DNA from: Erythrobacter litoralis
GTDB lineage: Bacteria > Pseudomonadota > Alphaproteobacteria > Sphingomonadales > Sphingomonadaceae
DNA: 64,000 bases
Assembly: GCF_029760855.1 (NCBI RefSeq)
Contig: NZ_SOSI01000006.1
Location: forward strand, 124,001 to 188,000
Direction: 5' to 3'
The position numbers and the translations under genes are program-made. Shown here piece after piece: positions 36,153 through 45,973 of this stretch. Below the pieces are notes generated by a model. That model made no database searches, was not told where the DNA came from, and saw only the letters and a list, made by a program, of their open reading frames with translations. Position 1 is the first letter of the stretch, and each line of letters begins with the position of its first letter.

Positions 36153-37343
36153 ATGAAAATCCACGACCTGATTACCGATACGGAAACGCTGGCCGAGCTG
36201 TGCGAGCGTCTCGCCAAAAGCGAATTCGTGTGCGTCGACACCGAATTCATGCGCGAGAATACCTATTGGCCGGAACTCTGCCTCGTGCAGATCGGCAATG
36301 AGGAGGAAGCCGCCGCGGTCGATCCGCTGGCCGAGGGGATCGATCTCAAGCCCCTGCTCGGCCTTCTCACCGACAACGAGGACGTGCTCAAAATCTTTCA
36401 CGCCGGGGGGCAGGATGTGGAGATCATCTACAACCTCACCGGCAAGACGCCGCACCCCATCTTCGATACCCAGATCGCAATGATGGCCATCAGCCAGTCC
36501 GAACAGATCGGCTATGCCAATCTCGTCGAAAGCTGGCTCGGCTTTACGGTCGACAAGGGCGCGCGCTTCACCGATTGGAGCCGCCGCCCGCTCACCGAGC
36601 GGCAAATTGAGTACGCCATCGGCGATGTTACCCATCTGGCGAAGATCTTCCCGCGCATTCTCAAGAAGCTAATGAAGACCGAGCGCGGTTTGTGGCTGAA
36701 TGCCGAAATGGAGAAGCTCGCTGATCCCGCCAACTATGCCAACGATGCCGACACCGCCTGGCACCGTATCCGCTCGCCCGGCCGCAATGCGCAGGTCCTC
36801 GGACGGTTGAAGGCGCTCGCAGCCTGGCGTGAGAGCGAGGCGCAGCATAAGAACATTCCCCGCGGCCGGATCATGCGTGACGAAACATTGGCCGATATCG
36901 CCAGCCACCCGCCGAAAAAGCAGGCCGACCTCACCAAGGTGCGCGGGCTTTCGAATGCCTGGAAAGACAATGACATCGGCAAGCGTCTGATGAAAGTGAT
37001 CGAAAGCGCCGAGCCTCTGCCGAAAGACGAGATGCCCGATCGGCCGAAGCGCGGCGCCCCGCTAGGCAAGGAAGGCGCATTGGTCGCGGACCTGCTGAAG
37101 CTGCTCCTGAAGATTCGCGCGCGTGAGATCGATGTGGCGGCCCGCTTGCTCACCCGTTCCGACGAGATGGAAGCGCTGGCATCCGGCTCGCGCGACCTGC
37201 CGATCTTGGAGGGCTGGCGTTACGAGGTATTCGGCAGGGACGCGCTCGACCTCGTCGAAGGCAAGCTCGCCTTCGCAGTGAAGAACGGCCGACTGAAAAT
37301 GACCCATGTCGATGACGTACCAACGGAAGAGGCCGCTGAGTAA
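36153..37343 (+). CDS. rnd: Ribonuclease D
   Basis: 396 residues. The DEDD exonuclease domain is clear: FVCVDTEFMRENTYWPELCL (D, E), FHAGGQDVEIIYNL (D), and TDWSRRPLTERQIEYAIGDV (Y..D). A HRDC domain follows (LKALAAWRESEAQ, then LADIASHPPK). It matures tRNA 3' ends. Divergent from aspS across about 160 bases that should hold both promoters. Confidence 0.96.
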   Translation: MKIHDLITDTETLAELCERLAKSEFVCVDTEFMRENTYWPELCLVQIGNEEEAAAVDPLAEGIDLKPLLGLLTDNEDVLKIFHAGGQDVEIIYNLTGKTPHPIFDTQIAMMAISQSEQIGYANLVESWLGFTVDKGARFTDWSRRPLTERQIEYAIGDVTHLAKIFPRILKKLMKTERGLWLNAEMEKLADPANYANDADTAWHRIRSPGRNAQVLGRLKALAAWRESEAQHKNIPRGRIMRDETLADIASHPPKKQADLTKVRGLSNAWKDNDIGKRLMKVIESAEPLPKDEMPDRPKRGAPLGKEGALVADLLKLLLKIRAREIDVAARLLTRSDEMEALASGSRDLPILEGWRYEVFGRDALDLVEGKLAFAVKNGRLKMTHVDDVPTEEAAE

Positions 37344-37451
37344 CGACCTCGCCGTCTTTCAAGCGCTGCGAGGCGTCGCTTTTTGATACTTGCCCTCGAA
37401 CCACGGCAGCCCTTCGACAAGCTGGGGGCGAACGGATAGAACCATATCGCA

Positions 37452-38348
37452 ATGTCCACCTACCTTCCCACCATCAAGCAGCTGCAATATCTCGTCGCGT
37501 TGCATGAGCATGGTCATTTCGGCCGCGCGGCAGAGGCATCGTTCGTGTCGCAGTCGACATTGAGCGCGGGCATCCGCGAGCTGGAGTCGCTTCTCGGCGT
37601 TACGCTGGTGGAGCGCAGCCGGCGGGTGGTGCGGTTCACAGCCCTTGGAAATTCGGTGGTGGAGAAGGCGCACCGCATCCTGCGCGAGGCGGAAGAATTA
37701 TCGGACCTCGTTCAGGCCGCCGGAAAGCCGCTGGCCGGGCAACTCCGTATGAGTGTTATCCCCACGATCGCCCCGTTCCTCCTACCGCGTTTTCTTCCGC
37801 GCCTGCGCAGCGAGCGACCCGATCTCGAACTGTTCCTGCGCGAAGAGACTAGCCAGGATGCCGTCGAATCGCTGCAGCACGGGCGAGTCGATTGCGCTTT
37901 GCTTGCCCTGCCCTTCGCGACCGGCGAAGTGGAGATGGCGCATATCGACGACGATCCGCTCTACGTCGCCTTTCCCAAGGACGATCCGCGCGACCCGCCG
38001 GAGACCGTCACTGCCGATATGATCGACGAGGGACGGTTGCTCCTGCTCGAAGATGGGCATTGCCTGAAGGAACATGCGCTCGCCGCCTGTAACCGGCCTG
38101 AATTGCGGGCCAGCGCGACGATGATCGCCACCAGTCTGCATACGCTGGTGCAAATGGTGAACAACGGCCTCGGCCTTACGATGCTTCCTGAAATGGCGGT
38201 GCAGGCAAACATCCTGAGCGGCACCGACGTGGTCGCCCGCCCTTTGAAAAGCAAAGCCGCCAGCCGCGAGATCGTGCTGATCTGGCGCAAGAACTCGCCG
38301 CGGCGCAGCGATTTCGAATTGCTGGCGGAGGAATTGCGGGCGGGTTAG
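37452..38348 (+). CDS. oxyR: Hydrogen peroxide-responsive LysR regulator OxyR
   Basis: 298 residues. N-terminal LysR helix-turn-helix (FGRAAEASFVSQSTLSAGIR). The sensor domain holds GHCLKEHALAAC, giving cysteines C204 and C213 nine apart, matching C199/C208 of E. coli OxyR; the sensing disulfide should therefore work. It activates peroxide-defence genes. No katG or ahpC is adjacent, so its targets lie elsewhere. Isolated gene on the plus strand. Confidence 0.92.
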   Translation: MSTYLPTIKQLQYLVALHEHGHFGRAAEASFVSQSTLSAGIRELESLLGVTLVERSRRVVRFTALGNSVVEKAHRILREAEELSDLVQAAGKPLAGQLRMSVIPTIAPFLLPRFLPRLRSERPDLELFLREETSQDAVESLQHGRVDCALLALPFATGEVEMAHIDDDPLYVAFPKDDPRDPPETVTADMIDEGRLLLLEDGHCLKEHALAACNRPELRASATMIATSLHTLVQMVNNGLGLTMLPEMAVQANILSGTDVVARPLKSKAASREIVLIWRKNSPRRSDFELLAEELRAG

Positions 38349-38443
38349 AAACCCTGACGGTTTCGCGTTCCTACAATCGCGAAAAGGTAACAGGGCTCAG
38401 TTTCTTATAGTAACTATGCTCGCCAATATCGAGATCGATAAGA

Positions 38444-38767
38444 ATGTTTGATCGAACATCCATAGCTAAAGCCAGAAAGGATCCAGCTTTCGAAGAGCAT
38501 GCGTGGCTTACTTTCTATCTAGCAGGTGAGCCGAACCAGCATTTTGCCATGAAACCGGGTCTCGAGCTGATGAAAGCATTTAATCTTGACGAACCGTATG
38601 ATGGTTTTGTTTATGCGAAAGTTGGTGTCTTAGTCGATGAAAAGCATATCGAGCGATGTGTGGCTAAAGTCAAAAAGCTCGCGAGAAATGCAGGTGTTCA
38701 ACTGGTGGGAATCGATTTGGATTCATCTCCAGACGAGCAATCAACATTTTACACAATTTCGAATTAG
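38444..38767 (+). CDS. Uncharacterised 107-residue protein
   Basis: A complete frame from ATG to TAG. The base composition is visibly more AT-rich than flanking core genes, suggesting acquisition. No signal peptide or membrane segment; regions such as GFVYAKVGVLVDEKHIERC suggest a mixed alpha/beta fold. I do not recognise a family. It has a weak Shine-Dalgarno (AAGA). It lies between oxyR and the convergent pgsA gene. Confidence 0.6.
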   Translation: MFDRTSIAKARKDPAFEEHAWLTFYLAGEPNQHFAMKPGLELMKAFNLDEPYDGFVYAKVGVLVDEKHIERCVAKVKKLARNAGVQLVGIDLDSSPDEQSTFYTISN

Positions 38768-38811
38768 TTTAGTCCCGGAGCAGACAACGGGTTACTTCTC
38801 CCATTTGCACC

Positions 38812-39405
38812 TCAATCCATATGCTTCAAGCCGACGCGCAGGTAGTCCCACCCGGTCACCAGCGTCAGGATCGCCGCTCCCCATAGGGTGATCAAACCCA
38901 CCGTGTGCGGCACGTTCGCCTCGATAGCGCCGAGCATCACGTTCCAGTTTGGCAGCCCCTGCCCCAAAATCAGCGAGCCTAGCGCGACTAGCTGGAATGT
39001 CGTCTTCCACTTCGCCAGCGCCGATACGGGTACGCTTACCTGCAAGCCGCCGAGAAATTCGCGAAGGCCCGACACCGCGATCTCTCGCACGAGGATAATT
39101 AGGCCGGCGATAACATGCGCATCGCCCACATACGGGCCACGCAGCACGCCCTGCGCCGCCAGCACGAGGATGACGGCGGCCACCATGATCTTGTCCGCGA
39201 TCGGATCGAGAAAAATGCCGAGCTTCGACACCGCCCCGCTCGACCGTGCGAGATAGCCGTCGAAATAGTCGGTAATGCCCATCAGACAGTACAGCACGAA
39301 GGCGGCAAGATAGCCCGCAGCCCAGCCCGGCCACCACAGCAGGAACGCCAGCAACGGGATCGCGACGATGCGCGACAGGGTGAGGATGTTGGGAAGGCTC
39401 ATCAT
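38812..39405 (-). CDS. pgsA: CDP-diacylglycerol-glycerol-3-phosphate 3-phosphatidyltransferase
   Basis: 197 residues with several transmembrane helices and the CDP-alcohol phosphotransferase signature: ITDYFDGYLARSSGAVSKLG then IFLDPIADK, giving the D-G-x2-A-R-x8-G-x3-D-x3-D pattern. It makes phosphatidylglycerophosphate for phosphatidylglycerol synthesis in the inner membrane. Two adjacent ATGs occur; I use the first. It is divergent from the MFS gene. Confidence 0.94.
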   Translation of the reverse strand: MMSLPNILTLSRIVAIPLLAFLLWWPGWAAGYLAAFVLYCLMGITDYFDGYLARSSGAVSKLGIFLDPIADKIMVAAVILVLAAQGVLRGPYVGDAHVIAGLIILVREIAVSGLREFLGGLQVSVPVSALAKWKTTFQLVALGSLILGQGLPNWNVMLGAIEANVPHTVGLITLWGAAILTLVTGWDYLRVGLKHMD

Positions 39406-39522
39406 GGACGCTGTCTCCCTAGCGCGTCACGCCCCGCCGCAAAAGGCGCGGATTGTCCTTGTCCCGCAATCTCATGTCGCTAGGGGTGCGAACCGAGACG
39501 AGAGGTTTCCTTTCGGGGGGTC

Positions 39523-40869
39523 ATGACGACGACTACGCATCTGCTGCGCACACGGCGGTTCCTGCCGCTTTTCGTGACCCAGCTGTTCAACGCTTTCAAC
39601 GACAATCTGTACAAGACGGCGATGGTGCTGTTCGTCGTGTACAGCATCTATAATTCCGAAGAGGCGGAAGGCATCTTCTCGGCCGTCGCTTCGGGCGTGT
39701 TCATCGTGCCGTTCTTCGTTCTGTCGGCGCTGGCCGGGCAATTGGCCGACATGCGCGACAAGGCGGCGATCATCCGGATCGTCAAGCTGTGCGAGATCGG
39801 GCTGATGCTGATCGGGGCGGCGGGCCTCTATCTGGCGTGGCGCGGCTTCGCGCTGCCGGTCTCGCTGTTCGGGATCGATACGAGCGTGCCGATCCTGCTG
39901 ATGCTGTTCGCGCTGTTTCTCGGCGGGGTACAATCGACCTTTCTCGGGCCGATCAAATACGCGATCCTGCCGCAGCATCTGCGTAAGGAAGAAGTCCTCG
40001 CCGGCACCGGGCTGGTGGAGGCGGGGACCTATATCGCGATCCTCGCCGGAACGATCCTGGCTGGCTGGATCCCGGCGGAAGTCGCTGCCATCCTGATTAT
40101 CGTCACCGCCATCGTCGGCTATTTCGTCAGCCGGCAGGTGCCCCCCGCCCCGGCGCAAGGAGCGGTCGAGAAGCTCGACTGGAACATCTGGCGTGCGTCC
40201 GGCCATCTCATTCGGGAGACGATGCACAATCGCGAGATCTATTACGCCATCTTGGCTATCAGCTTCTTCTGGACCATCGGGGCGGTACTGTTCATCCAGT
40301 TCCCGCCACTCGCAAAGAACGTGTTGATGGCGAGCAAGGAAGTCGCCAGCCTGTTTCTCGTGGTGTTCTCGATCGGCGTCGCCATCGGATCGGTCGCGAT
40401 CAATGCGCTGCTGAAGGGCGAGGTGTCGGCGCGCTATGCGCCAATTTCCGTCATTGCTATGGGCTTCTTCGTCGTCGCCTTCTACGTACTTGCTAAATTG
40501 TGGGAGCGCGACCAGCCGACCATGTTGCTCGATGTTCCGCAGTTCCTCGGGTGGCCGATGGCAGCGTTCATCCTGCTTGCCCTGCTCGGCATCGCGGTGG
40601 CGGGCGGCATGTTCGTGGTTCCGCTTTACGCGTTCCTCACCACCCGGGCGACGCCGGACAAGGCTTCGCGTACCATTGCAGCGAACAATATTGTCAATTC
40701 GGGTGCAATGGTGGGCGGCTCGCTACTGGCAATGGCGATGAGCGCAGCGGGTATCCCGATCGTGGAACAGGTCCTGCTGTGTGCAGCAATGTGTCTTGTT
40801 TCGGCGTGGCTGGGGCGCAAATTGCTGGACGCGGAACGCGATGCGGCGCTTGCCCAGGCGACAGCTTAA
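39523..40869 (+). CDS. MFS transporter, LplT-like (lysophospholipid)
   Basis: 448 residues with about 12 hydrophobic helices. The start TTHLLRTRRFLPLFVTQLFN, then AFNDNLYKTAMVLFVV and GVQSTFLGPIKYAILPQ, is characteristic of the LplT/Aas-type MFS branch that flips lysophospholipids back into the inner membrane. Only the transporter half is present; the acyltransferase fused to it in some relatives is missing here. The upstream gene, on the other strand, is the phospholipid gene pgsA, which supports this role. Confidence 0.85.
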   Translation: MTTTTHLLRTRRFLPLFVTQLFNAFNDNLYKTAMVLFVVYSIYNSEEAEGIFSAVASGVFIVPFFVLSALAGQLADMRDKAAIIRIVKLCEIGLMLIGAAGLYLAWRGFALPVSLFGIDTSVPILLMLFALFLGGVQSTFLGPIKYAILPQHLRKEEVLAGTGLVEAGTYIAILAGTILAGWIPAEVAAILIIVTAIVGYFVSRQVPPAPAQGAVEKLDWNIWRASGHLIRETMHNREIYYAILAISFFWTIGAVLFIQFPPLAKNVLMASKEVASLFLVVFSIGVAIGSVAINALLKGEVSARYAPISVIAMGFFVVAFYVLAKLWERDQPTMLLDVPQFLGWPMAAFILLALLGIAVAGGMFVVPLYAFLTTRATPDKASRTIAANNIVNSGAMVGGSLLAMAMSAAGIPIVEQVLLCAAMCLVSAWLGRKLLDAERDAALAQATA

Positions 40870-41060
40870 ATGATGAAGGCCAAGACAGCCGCAAAAGTGG
40901 CGAAGTAGACAGTCGTTACCCCACGAACGTCCGACAGAGACAGGCGCCAGTCCGTCGTCCCGTCTGGAAGCAAGTCGCTGAATAACTTGCGACGACTCGG
41001 GAGAGAGGATCGCAGCCAGTGGCGGCGACCTTCGTTGGTAAGGACAAGTGCGCGTCTCAT
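40866..41060 (-). CDS. Small putative tail-anchored protein
   Basis: 64 residues, basic N-terminal half (RRHWLRSSLPSRRK) and a C-terminal hydrophobic segment (TTVYFATFAAVLAFII) that could be one membrane helix. Its stop overlaps the end of the MFS gene on the other strand. There is no strong Shine-Dalgarno and no known family. A chance frame cannot be ruled out. Confidence 0.35.
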   Translation of the reverse strand: MRRALVLTNEGRRHWLRSSLPSRRKLFSDLLPDGTTDWRLSLSDVRGVTTVYFATFAAVLAFII

Positions 41061-41205
41061 AGTGACCCATTAACGAGTTCTTTACTTTTGGGGTCCTGTG
41101 ATTTCCAATCTGCCCCTGCGCGGGACATTTACCTTTTCCAGTGACCGTGTCGGTCAACCATACCTGCGGATTGCCAGTACCCCCCGGTGGAAGTACGCGA
41201 GTGGT

Positions 41206-42873
41206 ATGTCAGCTAAGCCAACGCCCGCCGCCGCCCGCCTGCTAGTCGATTGCCTTGCCGAACAGGGCTGCGACCGGATTTTCACCGTGCCTGGAGAAAG
41301 CTTCCTCCAGGTCCTCGATGCATTGAGCGATACGCCGACGGTCGATCTCGTCACTTGTCGTCAGGAAGGCGGGGCCGCGTTCATGGCCTGTGCCGACGGC
41401 GCGATGACCGGGCGGCCCGGCATCGCATTCGTCACGCGCGGACCGGGCGCGACCAATGCGAGCATAGGCGTGCATGTCGCACAGCAGGATTCGCAGCCGA
41501 TGATCCTGTTCGTCGGCGACGTCGATTCGACCATGCGCGGGCGCGAAGGTTTCCAGGAAGTGGACTTGCCCGCCTTCTTCGGACCCATTGCGAAGTGGGC
41601 CGCCCGCATCGATCATGCCGATCGCATCCCCGAATACGTCGCCCGTGCCTATGCCACGGCCATGTCCGGCCGGCCGGGCCCGGTCGTGCTCGCCCTGCCC
41701 GAAGATATGCTGAGCGCCGACACGCAGGCAACGCCCCGCGCCAGGCTCTCCCCGCCGCCCCAGGCGCCATTGCCCGAAGCGATGCAAACGATGATGGCCC
41801 TGATTGCCGACGCCGCCGATCCGGTCGCAATCGTGGGCGGAGCGGGATGGGACGCGCGGGCGCGCGAATACTTCCAGCTTTTTGCCGAGCGCACCGGCAT
41901 ACCTGTCGCCACCGCATTCCGACGGCAGGATGCGATCTCACCGAGTTCGAAAGTCTATGCCGGCAATCTCGGTTATGGCCCGAACCCCAAACTCGTCGAA
42001 CGGGTGAAGCGAGCAGATCTGATTTTGGCCGTTGGTGCGCGGCTAGGCGAGGCGACGACCGACGGATACACCGTGCCGCCTCTCGACCACAGCAACCGTA
42101 CGCTGATCCACGTTCATCCCGATCCGAACGAACTGAATAGTGTCTACCCAGCCGATCTCGCGATTTGCGCCGATATGGGCGAATTCGCCGAGACCGCTGC
42201 ATTGTGGGATGATGACGACGGGATCGACTTCGACGCTGGCGCGCGGGCGAATGCCGAATGGCGCGATTGGGCGACCGCCCATACCGGCGATTTTCCGCTC
42301 GATATGGCAAGTTGCGTCCAATTTATGCGCGATACGCTCCCCGCCGATACGATTGTGTGCAACGGCGCGGGGAATTTCGCCGGGTGGTGGCATCGCTACT
42401 GGCGCTACGAAGGCTGGCCGAGCCAACTTGCGCCGACCTGCGGCGCGATGGGCTACGGCCTGCCCGCGGCCGTTGCCGCCGCCCTGCGTTTTCCCGAACG
42501 CACGGTGGTAGCCGTTGCCGGAGACGGCGATTTCCTGATGAGTGCCCAGGAACTCGCGACTGCGGCGCAGCACGGTGCGAACCTCATCGTCATCGTCGTC
42601 GATAACGGTGCATATGGTACCATCCGCATGCATCAGGAACGCGAATTTCCCGGCGAGAACCGGATCAGCGGAACGCGGCTCGCAAATCCTGACTTCGCCA
42701 CTCTCGGCGCGGCCTACGGGGCATGGTCCGCTTTCGCCGAGACGACGGAGCAGTTCAAGGACGCGCTCGTCGCCGCCGAAGGGCGCAGCGGTCTGCGCCT
42801 GATCCATTGCAAGATCGACATCGAGCAGCTCGCCGCCAGCGGCGCGACGGTCAGCAAGCTGCGGGGCGGCTGA
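41206..42873 (+). CDS. Thiamine pyrophosphate-dependent enzyme, acetolactate synthase-like
   Basis: 555 residues from the ATG at 41206; an upstream in-frame ATG at 41098 adds an unconserved 36 residues. The N-terminal TPP-binding domain has IFTVPGESFLQVLDAL with the activating Glu, the middle domain PVAIVGGAGWDARARE, and the C-terminal TPP domain GDGDFLMSAQEL with DNGAYGTIRMHQ. It lies outside any ilv context and has no small subunit next to it. It may be a decarboxylase, glyoxylate carboligase or anabolic or catabolic AHAS relative; the substrate cannot be told from sequence. Confidence 0.88.
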   Translation: MSAKPTPAAARLLVDCLAEQGCDRIFTVPGESFLQVLDALSDTPTVDLVTCRQEGGAAFMACADGAMTGRPGIAFVTRGPGATNASIGVHVAQQDSQPMILFVGDVDSTMRGREGFQEVDLPAFFGPIAKWAARIDHADRIPEYVARAYATAMSGRPGPVVLALPEDMLSADTQATPRARLSPPPQAPLPEAMQTMMALIADAADPVAIVGGAGWDARAREYFQLFAERTGIPVATAFRRQDAISPSSKVYAGNLGYGPNPKLVERVKRADLILAVGARLGEATTDGYTVPPLDHSNRTLIHVHPDPNELNSVYPADLAICADMGEFAETAALWDDDDGIDFDAGARANAEWRDWATAHTGDFPLDMASCVQFMRDTLPADTIVCNGAGNFAGWWHRYWRYEGWPSQLAPTCGAMGYGLPAAVAAALRFPERTVVAVAGDGDFLMSAQELATAAQHGANLIVIVVDNGAYGTIRMHQEREFPGENRISGTRLANPDFATLGAAYGAWSAFAETTEQFKDALVAAEGRSGLRLIHCKIDIEQLAASGATVSKLRGG

Positions 42874-43284
42874 TCAGATACCGGCCATCGACAGGATGAT
42901 CGACCATTCGGACGGCTCGATCTCCGCCACCGACAAGCGTGATTGGGTGACCAGTTCGCATTCCTGAAGCTGTTCGCGCTCCTTAATGTCCTTGAGAGAT
43001 ACGGCGTGCGGCAGCTTGGTCTTGGGCTTCACCTTAACCGCGGCCCATTTTCCCGTCTCGTCGGTCGGATCGGTCAGGCCGGCCTCGGTAATCTCGACGA
43101 TACCCACGATCTCGCGGCCGATATTGGAATGATAGAAAAACGCTTGATCGCCGACGCTCATGGCTTGGAGATTGTTCTTTGCGCGATGGTTACGAACCCC
43201 GTCCCACGTGCCCTCGCCCGCCTCTTCGAGATCGTCCCAGCTGTAGGCATCGGGTTCGGATTTCATCAGCCAGTATCGGGCCAT
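42874..43284 (-). CDS. EVE-domain protein
   Basis: 136 residues, nearly all one EVE (PUA-like) domain: YWLMKSEPDAYSWDDL, WDGVRNHRAKNNLQAM and VGDQAFFYHSN, with VGIVEIT. EVE domains bind modified bases in RNA or DNA, and stand-alone forms are common core genes with undefined roles. It ends immediately after the convergent TPP-enzyme stop and is divergent from the GGDEF-EAL gene. Confidence 0.92.
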   Translation of the reverse strand: MARYWLMKSEPDAYSWDDLEEAGEGTWDGVRNHRAKNNLQAMSVGDQAFFYHSNIGREIVGIVEITEAGLTDPTDETGKWAAVKVKPKTKLPHAVSLKDIKEREQLQECELVTQSRLSVAEIEPSEWSIILSMAGI

Positions 43285-43317
43285 AAACGGTAGTATCCTC
43301 GTGGTAATATTCGGGTT

Positions 43318-45123
43318 GTGCGACGCAGCCGTAACGGCCCGCAGCCTACGCCCGTTCCCGACCGATCCCGTCCCGCGATTAACGGGATTTTAGGCGACCT
43401 CGGCCTAGCACCGCGACGGGACGATCAGGGGCGGACTACATTGAAGCAACGTCTGGCAAAGCGCAGCGAAGCAAAAGGGGCAGATCCGCTCGTCGAAGCC
43501 TCGGTCGTGGTACACGACCGCCTTACGCTGACCATCGCTCTTGCAGCGATCATTCTTTTTACGATCACCGCGGGTTCCGTTCTGCCGCATCTCATACGCG
43601 CATGGGATGGCAGAGCTGCCGCACCGGATCTCACTTTGACCAATGCCCTGCTTCTGAACGTCGCGCTTATCCTCCTTGGCTGGCATCGCTACAAGAAGCT
43701 TTCGGCCGAATTGTCGGAACGGAAGATATCCGAAGAAAAAATGCGGCAGCTTGCCGATACGGATCACCTTACCGGCGCGCTCAATCGCCGTAGCTTCACC
43801 GAAGCGGCAAGCTCAGCCCTTTCTTCGCAATCGGATAGTGATCGTCACCTCGCTGCGATCGCAATCGATCTGGACAACTTCAAGCAGGTGAACGATCTCA
43901 ATGGTCACGCGACCGGCGATATCGTGCTCAAAGAAATTTCGACGCGCGTTTCGTCATTGCTGCCGCCGGATGCGATTTTCGCGCGGTTGGGCGGAGACGA
44001 ATTCGCCTGCCTCCTGCCTTACGATTCCAGCAGAGCCGAACAGGTCGAACATTTCGCAGGCATTCTGATCGAGCGGGTTTCCGCGCCAATCAAATTGCCA
44101 TCGCTCGCGGTCGAGGTGACGCTCTCAATCGGTATCGCGTCGAGCGCGGACCTCTCGTCCGAGGATCGCGCCACAGGCAATGCCGGTCGTTTGATACACA
44201 AAGCGGACATCGCGATGTATCGGGCAAAAAAGAAGGGTAAGAACCGCTTTTTTTGGTTCGAGGAAGCGATGGAAACCGAATTGCGGTTTCGCAATCAACT
44301 CGAAGCGGGCATTCGCAAAGGCATCGCGAATGGCGAATTCGTACCTTATTACGAACAGCAGATCGACCTCGGTACAGGCGAGCTCACCGGTTTCGAAATG
44401 CTGGCGCGCTGGATATCGCCCGAACTCGGACTGGTCGGCCCCGACATCTTCATTCCTATCGCCGAAGACATCGGCGTCATCGCGGAACTCAGCGAAATGC
44501 TGATCTCTCAAGCCTTTGAGGATGCGAAGGAATGGGCTTCGCATCTGACCGTGTCGGTCAACATATCGCCCGTACAGATGCGCGATCCGTGGTTTGCGCA
44601 GAAGATCTTGAAGCTGCTGGTGCAGCACCGCTTCCCCCCCCATCGTCTCGATATCGAAGTGACCGAAAGCTGCCTTCACGAGAATGTCGGCCTCGTCCGT
44701 TCGATGATCACGAGCCTCAAGAATCAGGGGGTGCGGATCAGTCTAGACGACTTCGGCGTCGGCTATTCGAGTCTTTCGCAGTTGCGGAGCCTGCCGTTCG
44801 ATCGCCTCAAGATCGACAAGAGCTTTGTCAGCGAGCTGCGGAAGAAAGACGAAAGCGCCAAGCTGGTGGATGCGATCATTTCCATGAGCAAGGGCTTGCA
44901 GATGCCCGTTACCGCTGAAGGGATCGAAGACGCCGAAGTGCTCGAAGCACTTCAGAAAATGGGCCAGATGAAGGGCCAAGGCTATCATTACGGCCGTCCC
45001 GAGCCGATCGAAGCGGTACGCATCCGCCTCGCTGGAGCGGGACTGCTACGCGAAACCGAAGACGAGGAGGACGAGATCTGTCCCGCAAGCATTCTCGCCG
45101 CCGGGGAAGCACAAGCCTCCTGA
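43318..45123 (+). CDS. GGDEF-EAL cyclic-di-GMP signalling protein
   Basis: 601 residues beginning at GTG. Two hydrophobic segments (about 66-90 and 98-122) anchor it in the membrane; a short coiled-coil-like stretch follows. The diguanylate cyclase domain has an intact RLGGDEF, without an RxxD inhibitory site in the usual position. The phosphodiesterase domain reads GFEMLARW (EML in place of EAL, the metal-binding Glu kept), DIEVTESCL, LDDFGVGYSSL, IDKSFV and VTAEGIED, so it may be active. Net activity cannot be predicted. Confidence 0.93.
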   Translation: MRRSRNGPQPTPVPDRSRPAINGILGDLGLAPRRDDQGRTTLKQRLAKRSEAKGADPLVEASVVVHDRLTLTIALAAIILFTITAGSVLPHLIRAWDGRAAAPDLTLTNALLLNVALILLGWHRYKKLSAELSERKISEEKMRQLADTDHLTGALNRRSFTEAASSALSSQSDSDRHLAAIAIDLDNFKQVNDLNGHATGDIVLKEISTRVSSLLPPDAIFARLGGDEFACLLPYDSSRAEQVEHFAGILIERVSAPIKLPSLAVEVTLSIGIASSADLSSEDRATGNAGRLIHKADIAMYRAKKKGKNRFFWFEEAMETELRFRNQLEAGIRKGIANGEFVPYYEQQIDLGTGELTGFEMLARWISPELGLVGPDIFIPIAEDIGVIAELSEMLISQAFEDAKEWASHLTVSVNISPVQMRDPWFAQKILKLLVQHRFPPHRLDIEVTESCLHENVGLVRSMITSLKNQGVRISLDDFGVGYSSLSQLRSLPFDRLKIDKSFVSELRKKDESAKLVDAIISMSKGLQMPVTAEGIEDAEVLEALQKMGQMKGQGYHYGRPEPIEAVRIRLAGAGLLRETEDEEDEICPASILAAGEAQAS

Positions 45124-45163
45124 CACTGGACGCTACCCTGCACAGCGCATAGATGCGCGCACG

Positions 45164-45973
45164 ATGCGCGCTGATTTCATCAAGATGCACGGACTGGGCA
45201 ACGATTTCGTCGTGCTCGACACACGTGACCGCGATGTGCCGATCCCTTCGGCAAGCGTTGCTCAGGCGATTGCCGATCGCCAGACCGGCGTAGGCTGCGA
45301 CCAGATGGTCCATCTCTCATCGAGCGACCGGGCCGATGTGCGCATGCGTATATTCAACCGCGATGGCGGGGAAGTCGGCGCCTGCGGCAATGCCACGCGA
45401 GCCGTCGCCCTGCTGCTTGGCAAGCCCTGCCGGATCGAGACGGCGGACCGGATCGTCGAGGCTGTTCCCGGCGGCGGCAATGCCAGCGTGGACATGGGCG
45501 CACCAAGGTTAGAATGGGATGCCATTCCCCTCGCCTATGCGATGGACACCCTCGCCATGCCGGTCGGCTGGGACGAGCTATATAGCCCCGCAGCGGTAAA
45601 CGTCGGCAACCCGCACGTCATTTTCTTCGTGAACGACTGCGACGCGGTTTCGCTGGACACTCTCGGCCCCCTGATCGAAAACGACCCTCTGTTTCCCGAA
45701 CGGATCAATGTGAACGTCGCGACGGTCCAGGGCGAGAATCGCATCCGCCTTCGCGTCTGGGAACGGGGCGCGGGCCTGACACGCGCCTGTGGAACCGGAG
45801 CCTGTGCGACTGCCGTGGCGGCGATGCGACGCAAGCTCGTCCGCTCGCCCGTGACTGTGGAACTGCCCGGTGGCGAACTGGAGATCGAATGGTCGGACGG
45901 CGGCTCAATCAAGATGAGCGGCCCGGCAACCGAAAGCTTTCGAGGGTCCTTCGAATGGGACGACTACGCGTGA
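45164..45973 (+). CDS. dapF: Diaminopimelate epimerase
   Basis: 269 residues. Both catalytic cysteines are seen: GACGNATR near 73 and RACGTGACATA near 208. Substrate loops KMHGLGNDFVVLD and AAVNVGNPHVIFF are present. It converts LL- to meso-diaminopimelate for lysine and peptidoglycan synthesis. First gene of a tight dapF-mtaB-ftsY-yciB operon, whose starts overlap preceding stops. Confidence 0.96.
   Translation: MRADFIKMHGLGNDFVVLDTRDRDVPIPSASVAQAIADRQTGVGCDQMVHLSSSDRADVRMRIFNRDGGEVGACGNATRAVALLLGKPCRIETADRIVEAVPGGGNASVDMGAPRLEWDAIPLAYAMDTLAMPVGWDELYSPAAVNVGNPHVIFFVNDCDAVSLDTLGPLIENDPLFPERINVNVATVQGENRIRLRVWERGAGLTRACGTGACATAVAAMRRKLVRSPVTVELPGGELEIEWSDGGSIKMSGPATESFRGSFEWDDYA

Noticed and set aside
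34255..36156. 633-codon plus-strand open frame over aspS
   Set aside because: Antisense shadow of aspS, which has all class II synthetase motifs.
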